Shown piece by piece: positions 27,422 to 37,189 of a DNA stretch of 64,000 nucleotides (within the stretch, counting starts at the first letter, position 1; every line of letters starts with the position of its first letter). Both the position numbers and the translations under genes were made by a program. The notes below the pieces were generated by a model. It did no database searches, was not told the DNA's origin, and saw only the letters and a list, made by a program, of their open reading frames with translations. Origin of the DNA: Necropsobacter rosorum (GTDB taxonomy: Bacteria; Pseudomonadota; Gammaproteobacteria; Enterobacterales; Pasteurellaceae); NCBI GenBank assembly GCA_000751835.1, contig CCMQ01000005.1, positions 1 through 64,000 of the forward strand, given 5' to 3'.

Positions 27422-28867
27422 TTATTTGCCGTAGTGATCGCTGAGTCTGGCTTTATGTTTGCTTTCTTCCAGCATGGTGATAAACATCAGCAGAATCGCC
27501 ATTACGCCGCCGGCAATCATGACATAGAAGCCGCCGTCCCAGCCGTAGTATTCCGCCGCCCAGCCGACGACCGCCGAAGCTGAAACCGTACCGCCCAGAT
27601 AACCGAACAGACCGGTGAAGCCGGCGGAAGTACCCGCCGCTTTTTTCGGCGCCAGCTCAAGGGCGTGCAGGCCGATAAGCATCACCGGGCCGTAAATTAA
27701 GAAGCCGATCGTCGTCATTAAAACGAAGTCGGTTAACTGATACGGATTTTCATACCAGGCTTTGCCGGCATATTGTGCCAGTTCCGCTTCCGGTGTGGCC
27801 GGGTTCAGCCATAAGGCGATCACGGCGGCGGTAGTCAGAATCATAAAGATAAAACCGGTTAAGCCGCGTTTGCCTTTAAACAGCTTATCGGAGACCCAAC
27901 CGCATAACAGGGTGCCCGGTACCGCCGCCAGCTCATAAATGGTGTAAGCCCAGGCGGTGCCTTTAATATTAAAGTGCTTCACTTCGCCCAAATACACCGG
28001 TGACCATTTCAGCACGCCGTAACGAATCAGGTAAACGAAAACGTTGGCGATGGCGATATACCATAACAATTTGTTTTTTAACACATAAGTGACAAAAATT
28101 TCTTTTGTGCTCAGATTGTGTTCGTAGGTTTTTTCGTTGTAGTCGTCCGGATAATCGTTGCGCCATTTTTCAATCGGCGGCAGCCCGCAGGATTGCGGCG
28201 TATCTTTCATCACGAAATACACCGGAACGGCACACAGCATCGCCGCAATACCCGGATAATACAGTGCCTGCTGCCATACGTCTTTGGCGGTGGCTTCCAC
28301 GCCGGTATTACCGAAATAAATCGCGCCGGCGAGTAATACCATCAGCCCCGGCATCATACCGCCGACATTATGCGCACAGTTCCAGATAGACACGATAGTA
28401 CCGCGTTCCGATTTTGACCACCAGTGTACCATGGTGCGTCCGCACGGCGGCCAGCCCATGCCCTGAAACCAACCGTTCAGGAAGATCATAATGAACATCA
28501 CGGCAATACCGGAGGTCGCCCAAGGCATTAAGCCCATCATGGTCATACATAAGCCGGACAGCAGCAGACCGCAGGGTAAAAACACTTTCGGGTTGGAACG
28601 GTCGGAAATACTGGCCATCACGAATTTGGACAACCCGTAGGCCAGACCGGCACCGGTACCGATGATACCGAGTTCTGCCTTGTTATACAGACCGGCTTCG
28701 ATTAAGCCTTTTTGCGCCAAATCGAAATTGGCGCGCACAAAATAATAAGCGGCATAGCCGAAAAAGATTCCCATAAATACCTGCCAGCGTAAACGGCGGT
28801 AGGTCGGGTCGATTTTTTCCTTGGGTAACTCCGCAATATAAGGCGCGGGTTTAAATGGGCCAAACAT
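27422..28867 (-). CDS. glpT: Glycerol-3-phosphate transporter (GlpT, MFS antiporter)
   Basis: Inner-membrane antiporter importing glycerol-3-phosphate in exchange for phosphate. The 481 residues have about 12 membrane segments; the N-terminal FKPAPYI and [10 protein letters not shown] block with [17 protein letters not shown] is the organophosphate:phosphate antiporter signature and contains the binding-site arginine. A second signature is [19 protein letters not shown]. The frame opens four codons earlier, but the ATG at 28867 follows a strong TTTGGAGGATTCT ribosome site. It is divergent from glpABC across a control region with GlpR and CRP sites. Confidence 0.97.
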   Translation of the reverse strand: MFGPFKPAPYIAELPKEKIDPTYRRLRWQVFMGIFFGYAAYYFVRANFDLAQKGLIEAGLYNKAELGIIGTGAGLAYGLSKFVMASISDRSNPKVFLPCGLLLSGLCMTMMGLMPWATSGIAVMFIMIFLNGWFQGMGWPPCGRTMVHWWSKSERGTIVSIWNCAHNVGGMMPGLMVLLAGAIYFGNTGVEATAKDVWQQALYYPGIAAMLCAVPVYFVMKDTPQSCGLPPIEKWRNDYPDDYNEKTYEHNLSTKEIFVTYVLKNKLLWYIAIANVFVYLIRYGVLKWSPVYLGEVKHFNIKGTAWAYTIYELAAVPGTLLCGWVSDKLFKGKRGLTGFIFMILTTAAVIALWLNPATPEAELAQYAGKAWYENPYQLTDFVLMTTIGFLIYGPVMLIGLHALELAPKKAAGTSAGFTGLFGYLGGTVSASAVVGWAAEYYGWDGGFYVMIAGGVMAILLMFITMLEESKHKARLSDHYGK

Positions 28868-28899
28868 AGAATCCTCCAAAATATCGTTTTCTTATAACA

Positions 28900-28919
28900 A
28901 ATGTTCCTTTGCGAACATT
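28900..28919. promoter_or_regulatory. GlpR operator upstream of glpT
   Basis: AATGTTC-N6-GAACATT is a palindrome with seven-base arms and matches the E. coli GlpR operator core (ATGTTC-N6-GAACAT) exactly. It lies 33 bases before the glpT start codon. This is the best GlpR site in the window. Confidence 0.85.
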
Positions 28920-28973
28920 AGGCAGGCAATCATAGCGGAAAACGGAAAAGGAAAAATTTTATTTGCTTTATAT

Positions 28974-28989
28974 TGTGATATACCTCACA
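28974..28989. promoter_or_regulatory. CRP site 1 between glpT and glpA
   Basis: TGTGA-TATACC-TCACA matches the CRP consensus at all ten defined bases. Confidence 0.85.
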
Positions 28990-29025
28990 AAATATTTTTC
29001 TTACGCCGATACACAGAAAAAATAA

Positions 29026-29041
29026 AGTGATCTTTATCACA
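29026..29041. promoter_or_regulatory. CRP site 2 between glpT and glpA
   Basis: AGTGA-TCTTTA-TCACA matches nine of ten defined CRP bases. It is 52 bases, five helical turns, from CRP site 1, so both lie on the same DNA face. Confidence 0.78.
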
Positions 29042-29066
29042 TTATTTTATATAAAATCGCTCATAT

Positions 29067-29086
29067 TATTTTCTAAAACGAACATT
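29067..29086. promoter_or_regulatory. GlpR operator upstream of glpA
   Basis: The site is TATTTTC-TAAAA-CGAACATT, matching most positions of the GlpR operator with one strong half. It lies about 70 bases before the glpA start. Confidence 0.7.
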
Positions 29087-29157
29087 TAGACTATGATATT
29101 GATTATTTAAACGCACAGCGGTTTATTTATTTTTTCAATTCATGTGGGGGAGAAGCG

Positions 29158-30849
29158 ATGCCTATATCACCTCAGATTTATCATCAGTCCACGGATTTTT
29201 CACCGGTCAATACGGACGTTATTATTATCGGCGGCGGCGTGACCGGCGCGGGAATCGCCCGCGACTGCGCACTGCGCGGGCTGAACTGCGTGCTGCTGGA
29301 ACGGCGCGATATCGCCACCGGCGCGACCGGACGCAACCACGGCTTGCTGCACAGCGGCGCGCGCTATGCGGTCAATGATCAGGAATCGGCGCGCGAATGT
29401 ATTCAGGAAAATCTGATCCTGAAACGCATTGCACGCCATTGTATCGAAGATACCAAAGGATTATTCATCACCCTGCCCGAAGACGATATGGCGTTCCAGA
29501 AAACCTTTATCGATGCCTGTACTTCGTCGGGTATTGAAGCCGTCGCCATTGATCCCGCGCTGGCAAGACGGATGGAACCTTCCGTTAATCCCGAACTGGT
29601 CGGGGCGGTGGTGGTGCCGGACGGTTCGGTGGATCCGTTTCGGCTGACCGCCGCGAACATGCTGGATGCCGGCGAACACGGCGCGAAAATTTTTACCTAT
29701 TGCGAAGTCACCGGTTTGATCCGCGAAGGCGGTCGGGTTATCGGTACGCAGGTTTATGATCATAAAAATAAAACGGCGCGACAGTTTTTTGCGCCTATCG
29801 TGGTAAATGCCGGCGGTATCTGGGGACAGGGCATCGCCGAATACGCCGAGCTGAAAATCCGCATGTTCCCGGCGAAAGGGGCGCTGCTGATTATGGGGCA
29901 CCGCATTAATAATCTGGTGATTAACCGCTGCCGCAAGCCGGCGGATGCCGATATTCTGGTGCCGGGCGATACCATTTGTGTGATTGGCACCACCTCCAGC
30001 CGCATTCCTTATGATCAAATCGATAATATGGTGGTGACGCCGGAAGAAGTGGATATTTTATTCCGCGAAGGCGAAAAACTGGCGCCGAGTCTGCGTCATA
30101 CCCGTGTGCTGCGCGCTTATGCCGGCGTGCGGCCGCTGGTTGCGACGGACGATGATCCGTCCGGGCGGAATGTCAGCCGCGGCATTGTATTGCTTGATCA
30201 TGCGGAACGCGACGGACTGGACGGGTTTATCACCATTACCGGCGGGAAGCTGATGACTTACCGGCTGATGGCCGAGTGGGCGACGGATTTAGTGTGTAAA
30301 AAACTGAATAAATCGGCCTCCTGCGTGACGGCGCATCAACCGCTGCCGGGCTCGGACAGCAGCACGGAAGAGGCGCATCGCCAGACGATTTCCCTGCCGG
30401 CGCCGATCCGCATTTCCGCGGTGTACCGCCACGGTCGGCGAGCAACCCGTTTACTGGAAAAAGAGCGGTTGGATTGTTCGCTGGTTTGCGAATGTGAAGC
30501 GGTAACCGCGGGCGAAGTGCGTTATGCGGTGGACGAGCTGAAAGTGAATAATCTGGTGGATTTACGCCGCCGCACCCGTGTCGGTATGGGCACCTGTCAG
30601 GCGGAGTTATGCGCCTGTCGGGCGGCGGGGCTGATGTCGCGTTTTAACGTGGCCACACCGCGTCAATCCACGCTGCAACTGGCTTCTTTTATGGAGGAGC
30701 GCTGGCGCGGTATTGAGCCGATAGCTTGGGGCGATGCCATCCGCGAGGCGGAATTTACCAGCTGGATTTATTATAGCCTGTTAGGGCTGAATGATGTGCA
30801 ACCGCTTGCGGAGCAAGCGCAACAGGGGACGGACAGCAATGAAGTTTGA
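29158..30849 (+). CDS. glpA: Anaerobic glycerol-3-phosphate dehydrogenase subunit A
   Basis: FAD catalytic subunit oxidising glycerol-3-phosphate to dihydroxyacetone phosphate. The 563 residues have the N-terminal FAD-binding [19 protein letters not shown], the [20 protein letters not shown] block typical of GlpA/GlpD, and a C-terminal BFD-type iron-sulphur domain with cysteines in CECEAVT and [11 protein letters not shown] (near residues 440-485). First gene of glpABC; its end overlaps glpB by 11 bases. A GGGGGAGAAGCG ribosome site precedes the ATG. GlpR and two CRP sites upstream. Confidence 0.98.
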   Translation: MPISPQIYHQSTDFSPVNTDVIIIGGGVTGAGIARDCALRGLNCVLLERRDIATGATGRNHGLLHSGARYAVNDQESARECIQENLILKRIARHCIEDTKGLFITLPEDDMAFQKTFIDACTSSGIEAVAIDPALARRMEPSVNPELVGAVVVPDGSVDPFRLTAANMLDAGEHGAKIFTYCEVTGLIREGGRVIGTQVYDHKNKTARQFFAPIVVNAGGIWGQGIAEYAELKIRMFPAKGALLIMGHRINNLVINRCRKPADADILVPGDTICVIGTTSSRIPYDQIDNMVVTPEEVDILFREGEKLAPSLRHTRVLRAYAGVRPLVATDDDPSGRNVSRGIVLLDHAERDGLDGFITITGGKLMTYRLMAEWATDLVCKKLNKSASCVTAHQPLPGSDSSTEEAHRQTISLPAPIRISAVYRHGRRATRLLEKERLDCSLVCECEAVTAGEVRYAVDELKVNNLVDLRRRTRVGMGTCQAELCACRAAGLMSRFNVATPRQSTLQLASFMEERWRGIEPIAWGDAIREAEFTSWIYYSLLGLNDVQPLAEQAQQGTDSNEV

Positions 30850-32131
30850 TGTAGCGATTATCGGCGGCGGACTGGCGGGATTGACTTGCGGCATTGCGCT
30901 GCAACAACAGGGCAAACGTTGTGTGATGATTAATAACGGGCAGGCGGCGATTGATTTTTCTTCCGGCTCAATGGATCTGCTCAGCCGTTTGCCCGACGGT
31001 AAACCGGTCGATGACTTGGCATCCGGTTATGATGGGCTGGCGCAACAATTGCCGCAGCATCCTTACTGTGTGCTGGGAAAAGAAAATGTATTGGCGGCCG
31101 CCCGCCGCTTTGAACAACTGGCGCAATCCGTCGGGCTGGAGCTGGTCGGCTCGAGCGAAAGAAATCATCTGCGCGTCACGCCGCTGGGCGGTTTGCGTGG
31201 GACTTGGCTGTCGTGCGCAAGCGTGCCGTTGTTAAATGAGGAGGAAAGCGTTTTCCCTCATACCCGCATCGCCGTGTTGGGCATTGTCGGTTATCATGAT
31301 TTTCAACCGCGCCTGCTGGCGGATAATCTGGTGCAGAATCCGGCGTTTTCCCATTGCAGCGTGACGACCGCGTATTTGAATATTCCCGAATTGGATCAGT
31401 TGCGCAGCGAGGCGCGGGAGTTTCGCAGCGTGAATATTTCGCAGTTGCTGGAACACGAACTGGCATTCCGGGATCTGGTGCAGGAAATCCGCAATGCAGC
31501 GGGCGACGCGCAGGCGGTGTTCCTGCCGGCCTGTTTCGGCATTGAAAACGCCGCGTTTTTTAACCGCTTAAAACAGGCGACCGGGCTGAATCTGTACGAA
31601 CTGCCGACTTTGCCACCTTCTTTGCTGGGTATTCGCCAGCATAAAGCGCTGCGCTATCATTTTGAACAGGCGGGCGGTTTAATGTTAAACGGCGATAAAG
31701 CGCTGAGCGCCGAATTTGACGGTGAGCGGATAAGCCGGATTTATACCCGTCTGCACCGGGACGATGCGCTGTCGGCCGATCATTTTGTGCTGGCCTCCGG
31801 CAGCTTTTTCAGTAACGGGCTGGTATCCGATTTCGAGCATATTTATGAACCGGTGTTTAACGCGGATATTATCGGCACCGGCGCCTTTGAGCCGGCTGCC
31901 CGCCTGTCCTGGACGCGAAACCGCTTTGCCGCGCCGCAGCCTTATCAATCGGCCGGTGTGGTGATCGATGCGAATTGCCGGGTGAGAAAGTGCGGTCGGT
32001 TTTTGCCGAATTTATACGCGGCGGGCAATGTGATCGGCGGCTATAACGGGCTTGAGCTCGGCTGTGCGTCGGGCGTATCGGTGGTGACTGCGCTGGTCGC
32101 CGCCGAACATATTGCTGCGGCGCAACAGTAG
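30839..32131 (+). CDS. glpB: Anaerobic glycerol-3-phosphate dehydrogenase subunit B
   Basis: Flavoprotein subunit of the GlpABC complex. The 430 residues start with the dinucleotide-binding motif [20 protein letters not shown] and end with a second FAD contact region, [21 protein letters not shown]. The start at 30839 lies inside the end of glpA, eleven bases before its stop is complete, so the two are translationally coupled; an open frame further upstream has no support. glpC follows after nine bases. Confidence 0.95.
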   Translation: MKFDVAIIGGGLAGLTCGIALQQQGKRCVMINNGQAAIDFSSGSMDLLSRLPDGKPVDDLASGYDGLAQQLPQHPYCVLGKENVLAAARRFEQLAQSVGLELVGSSERNHLRVTPLGGLRGTWLSCASVPLLNEEESVFPHTRIAVLGIVGYHDFQPRLLADNLVQNPAFSHCSVTTAYLNIPELDQLRSEAREFRSVNISQLLEHELAFRDLVQEIRNAAGDAQAVFLPACFGIENAAFFNRLKQATGLNLYELPTLPPSLLGIRQHKALRYHFEQAGGLMLNGDKALSAEFDGERISRIYTRLHRDDALSADHFVLASGSFFSNGLVSDFEHIYEPVFNADIIGTGAFEPAARLSWTRNRFAAPQPYQSAGVVIDANCRVRKCGRFLPNLYAAGNVIGGYNGLELGCASGVSVVTALVAAEHIAAAQQ

Positions 32132-32140
32132 GGGGGAGTG

Positions 32141-33412
32141 ATGAATATTCAGGAATTAATTGAAAGCGCCGGACAAAATACCGCGGCACCGCTTTCACAT
32201 CCGGGCATCGACCGCAGTTTCGAAAGCTGTATTAAATGCACCGCCTGTACCGCGGTTTGCCCGGTTTCGCGGCAGAATCCGTTTTATCCGGGGCCGAAAC
32301 AGGCCGGGCCGGACGGCGAGCGTTTGCGCCTGAAAAGCGCCGAGTTATATGATGAAGCGCTGAAATACTGCACCAACTGCAAGCGCTGCGAAGTGGCCTG
32401 TCCGTCCGATGTTAAAATCGGGGATATTATTGTGCGGGCGCGCAACAATCATCTAGATCGGCAGCATAAACCGTTAATGCATAAATTACGCGATGCGGTG
32501 TTGAGCAATACCGATCTGATGGGGATGATGAATACGCCGCTGGCGCCGATAGTCAATGCCGTTACCGGTTTGAAAGCCACCCGTTTTGTGCTGGAAAAAA
32601 CCTTAAATATCAGTCAGCACCGCAGTTTGCCGAAATATTCTTTCGGCTCGTTCCGGCAGTGGTACCGCAAACAGGCGCTGGAACGGCAGCGTTATTACCG
32701 GGAAAAAGTGGTGTATTACCACGGCTGTTACGTCAATTATAATAATCCGCAGCTGGGCAAAGATCTGATCCGGGTGCTGAATGCCATGGACATCGGTGTG
32801 CTATTGCTGGAAAAAGAAAAATGCTGCGGTTTGCCACTGATGGTGAACGGTTTTCCGCAACGGGCGAAAAAGCAGGCCGAATTTAATCTGGCGCAGCTGG
32901 AAAAAGCAGTGATCGAGCGCGAATTGGAGGTTATCGGTACCTCATCCAGCTGTACCATGAATCTGCGTGACGAATATCGTCATATTCTGGGCATGGACAA
33001 TGCGAAAGTCCGTTCCCATGTGAATATCGTGACCCGTTATCTTTACCGCTTATTTAATGCGGGAAAACGACCGCAGTTTAAATCCATGCCGCTGAAAATC
33101 GCTTATCATACCGCCTGCCATGTGGATAAAGCCGGCTGGGCGCCTTATACGCTGGAAGTGCTGAAGCATATTCCGGATCTGGAGATCGTCATGCTGCCGT
33201 CGCAATGTTGCGGCATTGCGGGCACTTACGGGTTCAAAGCGGAAAATTATGAGGTGGCGCAGGCTATCGGCAATACGTTGTTTGAAAATATCGAACGCGG
33301 CGGCTTTGATTATGTGATCTCCGAATGTGAAACCTGCAAATGGCAGATTGATATGTCCACCAACACCACCTGCCTGCATCCGATCACGTTGCTGGCGATG
33401 GCGCTGCAATAA
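32141..33412 (+). CDS. glpC: Anaerobic glycerol-3-phosphate dehydrogenase subunit C
   Basis: Membrane-anchoring iron-sulphur subunit passing electrons to menaquinone. The 423 residues carry two ferredoxin-type 4Fe-4S clusters, CIKCTACTAVCPV and CTNCKRCEVACPS, and two CCG domains (CCGLPLMVNG and CCGIAGTYG), as in HdrB/GlpC proteins. The ATG at 32141 directly follows a GTG; GGGGGGAGTG is the ribosome site. Last gene of glpABC, convergent with glpR. Confidence 0.97.
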   Translation: MNIQELIESAGQNTAAPLSHPGIDRSFESCIKCTACTAVCPVSRQNPFYPGPKQAGPDGERLRLKSAELYDEALKYCTNCKRCEVACPSDVKIGDIIVRARNNHLDRQHKPLMHKLRDAVLSNTDLMGMMNTPLAPIVNAVTGLKATRFVLEKTLNISQHRSLPKYSFGSFRQWYRKQALERQRYYREKVVYYHGCYVNYNNPQLGKDLIRVLNAMDIGVLLLEKEKCCGLPLMVNGFPQRAKKQAEFNLAQLEKAVIERELEVIGTSSSCTMNLRDEYRHILGMDNAKVRSHVNIVTRYLYRLFNAGKRPQFKSMPLKIAYHTACHVDKAGWAPYTLEVLKHIPDLEIVMLPSQCCGIAGTYGFKAENYEVAQAIGNTLFENIERGGFDYVISECETCKWQIDMSTNTTCLHPITLLAMALQ

Positions 33413-33425
33413 AATCCGCGGCGAA

Positions 33426-33457
33426 CAAAGCGCGTAAACCGGCGGTTGCGCGCTTTG
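33426..33457. terminator. Hairpin between convergent glpC and glpR
   Basis: CAAAGCGCG and CGCGCTTTG form a perfect 9-base stem around a 14-base loop. The T run after it is weak, so it may be a terminator or an end-protecting hairpin. Confidence 0.6.
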
Positions 33458-33466
33458 TATCAGCCG

Positions 33467-34225
33467 TTATTGACAGATATGCAGTTTGACATTGCTGCTG
33501 CGGATCAGCTCCTGAATCGATTGCGGCGGCTGGCTGTCGGTAAACAAATACTCCACTTCGCTGATCGAGCCGAGACGCACCATGGCGCGGCGGGAAAATT
33601 TTGAATGATCCGTCACCAACAGCGTATTGCGCGAGCTTTCGATAATCGCCCGTTTAACCTGCACTTCATGATAATCATAATCCAGCAGCGAGCCGTCCGT
33701 ATCAATGCTGCTGATTCCTAAGATACCGAAATCCAGACGGAATTGCGAAATAAACGCCATGGTGGCTTCGCCGATGATTCCGCCGTCCTGACGCAGCGAG
33801 CCGCCCGCCATGGTGATATCAAAGGTTTTGTTCTGCATCAGAATATAGGCGGCGTTCAGATTGTTGGTAACGATCCGCAGATTCTGATGCGCCAGCAGGG
33901 CGCTTGCCACCGCTTCCGGCGTGGTGCCGATGTCAATAAATAATGACGCGTGGTTGGGAATGATTTTCGCCACTTCCTGTGCGATAAGCTGTTTTTCTGA
34001 TGAAAAAAACTGCTTGCGTTCGTTGTAATCGCTGTTTTCTGAGCTGGAAGGCGAAGTGGCGCCGCCGTGGTGCCGGGTGATGACATTATTTTGCGCCAGC
34101 TCGTTTAAATCCCGGCGAATGGTTTGCGGGCTGACACCGAGTAAGTTGACCAGTTCTTCGGTACTTAAATAGCCGCGTTGTTTGACCAATTCAATGATTT
34201 TTTTATGCCGAATAGATTGTTTCAT
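33467..34225 (-). CDS. glpR: Glycerol-3-phosphate regulon repressor GlpR
   Basis: DeoR-family repressor released by glycerol-3-phosphate. The 252 residues have an N-terminal winged helix-turn-helix (IIELVKQRGYLSTEELVNLLG then VSPQTIRRDLNELA, residues 10-45) and a C-terminal sugar-phosphate sensor domain with LFIDIGTTPEAVA and VTNNLNAAYIL. Its likely targets are the operators before glpK, glpF, glpT and glpA in this window. It lies 55 bases after glpG on the same strand, the E. coli glpEGR order. Confidence 0.96.
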   Translation of the reverse strand: MKQSIRHKKIIELVKQRGYLSTEELVNLLGVSPQTIRRDLNELAQNNVITRHHGGATSPSSSENSDYNERKQFFSSEKQLIAQEVAKIIPNHASLFIDIGTTPEAVASALLAHQNLRIVTNNLNAAYILMQNKTFDITMAGGSLRQDGGIIGEATMAFISQFRLDFGILGISSIDTDGSLLDYDYHEVQVKRAIIESSRNTLLVTDHSKFSRRAMVRLGSISEVEYLFTDSQPPQSIQELIRSSNVKLHICQ

Positions 34226-34280
34226 TGCCTGTCCTTAACTGTAAAAATGCCAGATACTTTAGCGCATTTTTAACCTGAAA

Positions 34281-35150
34281 TCATCTGCGGGCGCTGGATT
34301 TTGCCGCAAAAAAACCGAACAGGCAGCCGACCGCCAATCCGCTGATATGCGCCGTATTGCCCATTTGAATACCGATTAACGGCGCCATAAAGCCGACGGC
34401 GATCCCTACCAGCAGCATATTAAAGAAACCCTGCGGAAGGTCAAAGCGCCGGCGGGCGCCGAACTTATCCGCGACAAACACATAGCCCAGCACCGCATAC
34501 ACCACGCCGGATAAACCGAAAAATGCAGGGCCGGACGCCAGGTTTTGCGCTATGCCGCTAAGCAGGGCGGAAACCAGATAAAGCACGATCAGTGTTCGGC
34601 TGCCGCAAACCCGTTCGATGGCGCCGCCGAAAATCCACCACCACACCAGATTAAACAGAATATGCAGCGGAGAAAGATGCACCAGACTGTGCGTAACATA
34701 ACGCCAAAGTTGCACATCTTCATCCGGATAAGCGGGATAATGGGCGAATTCCAGCACCTCATCGTTAAAACCGCTAAGCTGTAGCAGATAAATCAGCAGA
34801 CAAAGTGCGGTCAGAAATACGGTAAATTTGCCGTTGCGCAGCAAGTTCCGTCCTAATCCGGCAAGATTCGGCAGCCTGTTGCCGGTTTGGACGGCGGACG
34901 GGCGAATATCACCGCTTTGCCAGCTTGCCTGCTCGTAGCGCTCGTTGAAGGGCTCGCGCAGAAAGCGTTGTTGTTCCTGTTTGATTTCCGCCATCTGCGG
35001 ATGGTCTTCGGCAATAAACACGCCGTACAGCAGCGTGCCGGTGTCGTCGGTGATTTGCTTTAATTCGAGTTCAACCTGATAACGGCTGCGAATATAATCC
35101 CGAAAACGCAACGCTAAAGACGGGATTTCGCTACCAAATAAATACTGCAT
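34281..35150 (-). CDS. glpG: Rhomboid intramembrane serine protease GlpG
   Basis: Six-helix inner-membrane protease cleaving within or near membrane segments of substrates. The 289 residues have the cytoplasmic N-terminal domain (to about 90), WWWIFGGAIERVCGS in the first loop, the catalytic serine in FFGLSGVVYAVLG and the catalytic histidine in NTAHISGLAVG. An uptake signal lies in frame near 34802. It is upstream of glpR; glpE, its usual third partner, is 1.6 kb away beyond three unrelated genes. Confidence 0.97.
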   Translation of the reverse strand: MQYLFGSEIPSLALRFRDYIRSRYQVELELKQITDDTGTLLYGVFIAEDHPQMAEIKQEQQRFLREPFNERYEQASWQSGDIRPSAVQTGNRLPNLAGLGRNLLRNGKFTVFLTALCLLIYLLQLSGFNDEVLEFAHYPAYPDEDVQLWRYVTHSLVHLSPLHILFNLVWWWIFGGAIERVCGSRTLIVLYLVSALLSGIAQNLASGPAFFGLSGVVYAVLGYVFVADKFGARRRFDLPQGFFNMLLVGIAVGFMAPLIGIQMGNTAHISGLAVGCLFGFFAAKSSARR

Positions 35151-35206
35151 TTGTTATATTCCTGTTTTCCATCATGTGTGCTTATTTTAACTAAACGGAT
35201 ATTAAA

Positions 35207-35521
35207 ATGAAAAAACAAAATATGCCGAACGGATTCAGCGCGTTTTCTTGGGCGCTGGCGGGGTTTTGCCTGCCGATACTGTTATGGCCGCTGGCGTTGC
35301 TGATTTCACCGAATTTATTAAAAAATCCCGCCCTGACCGATTTGCAGGCAGCCGCCATGTCGGTTTTTCTGTGGCTGTATCCTGTTATGCTCGGCGTGGC
35401 GGCAAGAGTGATTTACCGCCTGCACCAGCGTAATCCGTCGCAGGGTAAACGGTGGTTGGCTGTTAGTGCGGCGGTTTTTTATCTGGTTTTATGCTATGTG
35501 GCGCTGACCGGCTTTCATTAA
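35207..35521 (+). CDS. Small inner-membrane protein of unknown function
   Basis: The 104 residues contain three predicted membrane segments (about 12-32, 47-69 and 81-101) with positively charged loops between (RLHQRNPSQGKR). It resembles the DUF5389 group of small Haemophilus membrane proteins, from memory and uncertain. It is divergent from glpG with 56 bases between and is closed by a strong terminator. No function can be given. Confidence 0.7.
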   Translation: MKKQNMPNGFSAFSWALAGFCLPILLWPLALLISPNLLKNPALTDLQAAAMSVFLWLYPVMLGVAARVIYRLHQRNPSQGKRWLAVSAAVFYLVLCYVALTGFH

Positions 35522-35556
35522 AATTAACCGTGGCAAGACGCAAACCGTGAAGCATA

Positions 35557-35595
35557 AAAAAACGCCCCTGTGCAGGTACAGCGGGCGTTTTAAGT
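35557..35595 (+). terminator. Terminator after the small membrane protein
   Basis: AAAACGCCC and GGGCGTTTT pair across a stem-loop of about 18 bases; a T-containing run follows. It separates two convergent genes, so it may serve both. Confidence 0.85.
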
Positions 35596-35636
35596 AGGTT
35601 AAAAGTGCGGTGGTTTTTTTACCCGTTTTTTACCGC

Positions 35637-35993
35637 TTAGCGGTATTTGTGATGCGCCCGCCCAACATGCGGAGCGCGTGCTTCATGGCGCGGGCCGTGG
35701 CCCCGTGCCAGCCCCGGATGAACGTCTCGCGCGGCGCGCGGATGCGGACGAAAATCACGCGGCTTGCGATCTCTGTCGTATTTATTAGCGTTCCACTGGC
35801 TGCCGATAACGCCGCCAAGGGCTGCACCGGCGACGGTGGAAACCACATCGTTACCGATAACGGCGCCGGCCGCACCGCCTAATAATGCGCCGACGGCGGT
35901 ATCTTTCTGCTGGCGCTCCAGCGCCATTGCGCCGGTTGACACAGATGTTGCGACTACCACGATAGCTAAGCTTTTTACAATTAATGATTTCAT
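35637..35993 (-). CDS. Secreted glycine-zipper protein with basic histidine-rich tail
   Basis: The 118-residue product has a signal peptide (cut after GAMA, about residue 22), then two glycine-zipper stretches (AVGALLGGAAGAVIG and TVAGAALGGVIGSQ) typical of YMGG/SlyB-like envelope proteins, and a tail rich in Arg, His and Pro (DRKPRDFRPHPRAA). The zipper suggests membrane insertion or oligomers. The ribosome site AAGGAG lies before the ATG at 35993; a GTG one codon earlier is less likely. It is divergent from the TetR-type gene, with a palindromic operator candidate between them. Confidence 0.78.
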   Translation of the reverse strand: MKSLIVKSLAIVVVATSVSTGAMALERQQKDTAVGALLGGAAGAVIGNDVVSTVAGAALGGVIGSQWNANKYDRDRKPRDFRPHPRAARDVHPGLARGHGPRHEARAPHVGRAHHKYR

Positions 35994-36028
35994 CACTGCG
36001 CTCCTTAATTAGATTTAGCTTCAAACTG

Positions 36029-36044
36029 TGTTACAGTTGTAACA
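36029..36044. promoter_or_regulatory. Palindromic operator candidate TGTTACA-GT-TGTAACA
   Basis: A perfect seven-base-arm palindrome lies between the divergent glycine-zipper and TetR-type genes. A further TGTAACA half-site is at 36122-36128, between the ribosome site and the ATG of the TetR gene. This arrangement is typical of TetR-family autoregulation. Confidence 0.65.
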
Positions 36045-36130
36045 TCAATGGTTCGGTATTGTAATGGGCGAATCAGGCCAGTCAAGATTATCGCTAAAAA
36101 CTGAAACATAAACCGGGAGTCTGTAACAGT

Positions 36131-36697
36131 ATGAAAAAAACATTGAACTTTGTGGTCAAAGAGAGCATCACGGAAGCGCTGCTGCGGTTAATGGGCAAAA
36201 AGGACTTTGATCATATCAGCATCAGCGAGATCACCAAGTTGGCGGGCGTGAGCCGCATTTCCTTTTACCGCAATTTCGATTCCAAAGAAGATATTTTACT
36301 GAAAACCATGTTTGAACGGTCAATGAGCGCCTTCGACAGCCAGAAAACGGAAAGTATTCAGGATAAATTAATAGCCATGTTCGTGAGTATTAACAGCATT
36401 CACGAGATTATTGATCTGCTGTATGCCCAGAACCTGACTCATTTATTTCTGCGTTATTTTCAATGGGCGATTGGCCCGAAAGCGCAAGACGATAATCCCA
36501 CCGCGTACCGCAAATCCATTGCCGCCGGCGTGTGTTTCGGCGCGCTGGACGAATGGATCCGCCGCGGCCGGCAGGAAACGCCGGCGCAAATGGCGCAGCT
36601 GCTGCAAAATGTGATGCGCATGTTTTTTGATGAACAGTATCAATCCATGGCGATGAGCGAAAGCCCCGCCGCTGGCGACGGACAAGATACCGCGTAA
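36131..36697 (+). CDS. TetR/AcrR-family transcriptional regulator
   Basis: The 188-residue protein has an N-terminal helix-turn-helix (ITEALLRLMGKKDFDHISISEITKLAG then VSRISFYRNFDSKEDILL, residues 12-54) and a helical C-terminal ligand domain with no recognised specificity. It is divergent from the glycine-zipper gene, the likely target, and probably controls itself through the TGTTACA-type sites. The ribosome site GGGAG is 11 bases before the ATG with an operator half-site in between, so bound regulator might also block translation initiation indirectly by stopping transcription. Confidence 0.9.
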   Translation: MKKTLNFVVKESITEALLRLMGKKDFDHISISEITKLAGVSRISFYRNFDSKEDILLKTMFERSMSAFDSQKTESIQDKLIAMFVSINSIHEIIDLLYAQNLTHLFLRYFQWAIGPKAQDDNPTAYRKSIAAGVCFGALDEWIRRGRQETPAQMAQLLQNVMRMFFDEQYQSMAMSESPAAGDGQDTA

Positions 36698-36735
36698 TAA
36701 GCGAAAAAATATCCTCCGCGTTTTTCCGCACTTTT

Positions 36736-37059
36736 TCAGTATGCTGTCTCGATCGGCAATTCCGCTCGTGTCCAGCCGGCAAACCCGCCGATAACGCTAT
36801 ATACCTTGTCATATCCCTGTTGGGCTAAAAATGCGGCGACATTGCGGCTGCTGACGCCATGGTAACAGCTGACGATAATCGGCCGCGCGTAATCCGTCTG
36901 TTGCTGAAAGTCGGCGTAAGTTCGCTCGGTTAAATGAAAGGCGCCCTGCGGATGGCTGTACAGAAAACGTCGCTGATCTCGAATATCCACTAACATCGCA
37001 TTGTCTTCGCGCAGCATTTGCCAGGCCTGTTGCGGGGTAATATCGGTAAACTGTGTCAT
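36736..37059 (-). CDS. glpE: Thiosulfate sulfurtransferase GlpE (single-domain rhodanese)
   Basis: Transfers sulphane sulphur from thiosulphate to acceptors such as cyanide or thioredoxin. The 107 residues match E. coli GlpE (108). The catalytic cysteine is in [11 protein letters not shown] (near residue 65); the [22 protein letters not shown] start (read in two parts) is the rhodanese N-terminal block and GGFAGW is the conserved end. In E. coli it heads glpEGR; here three genes separate it from glpG. Confidence 0.93.
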   Translation of the reverse strand: MTQFTDITPQQAWQMLREDNAMLVDIRDQRRFLYSHPQGAFHLTERTYADFQQQTDYARPIIVSCYHGVSSRNVAAFLAQQGYDKVYSVIGGFAGWTRAELPIETAY

Positions 37060-37189
37060 CGTTAAAGGTTAAAAAATTGTTAATTTGAATGGCGGCAATA
37101 TAACATTCTTCGCCGGACGGGTAAATATCACAGCGGCTGAGGGCGCGGGTAATTCGTGATTATCTTATTTTTTAATGTAAAATAATTAA

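Noticed and set aside
35610-36012. Plus-strand open frames opposite the glycine-zipper gene
   Set aside because: They are shadows of a gene with a signal peptide, glycine-zipper motifs and a good ribosome site on the minus strand.
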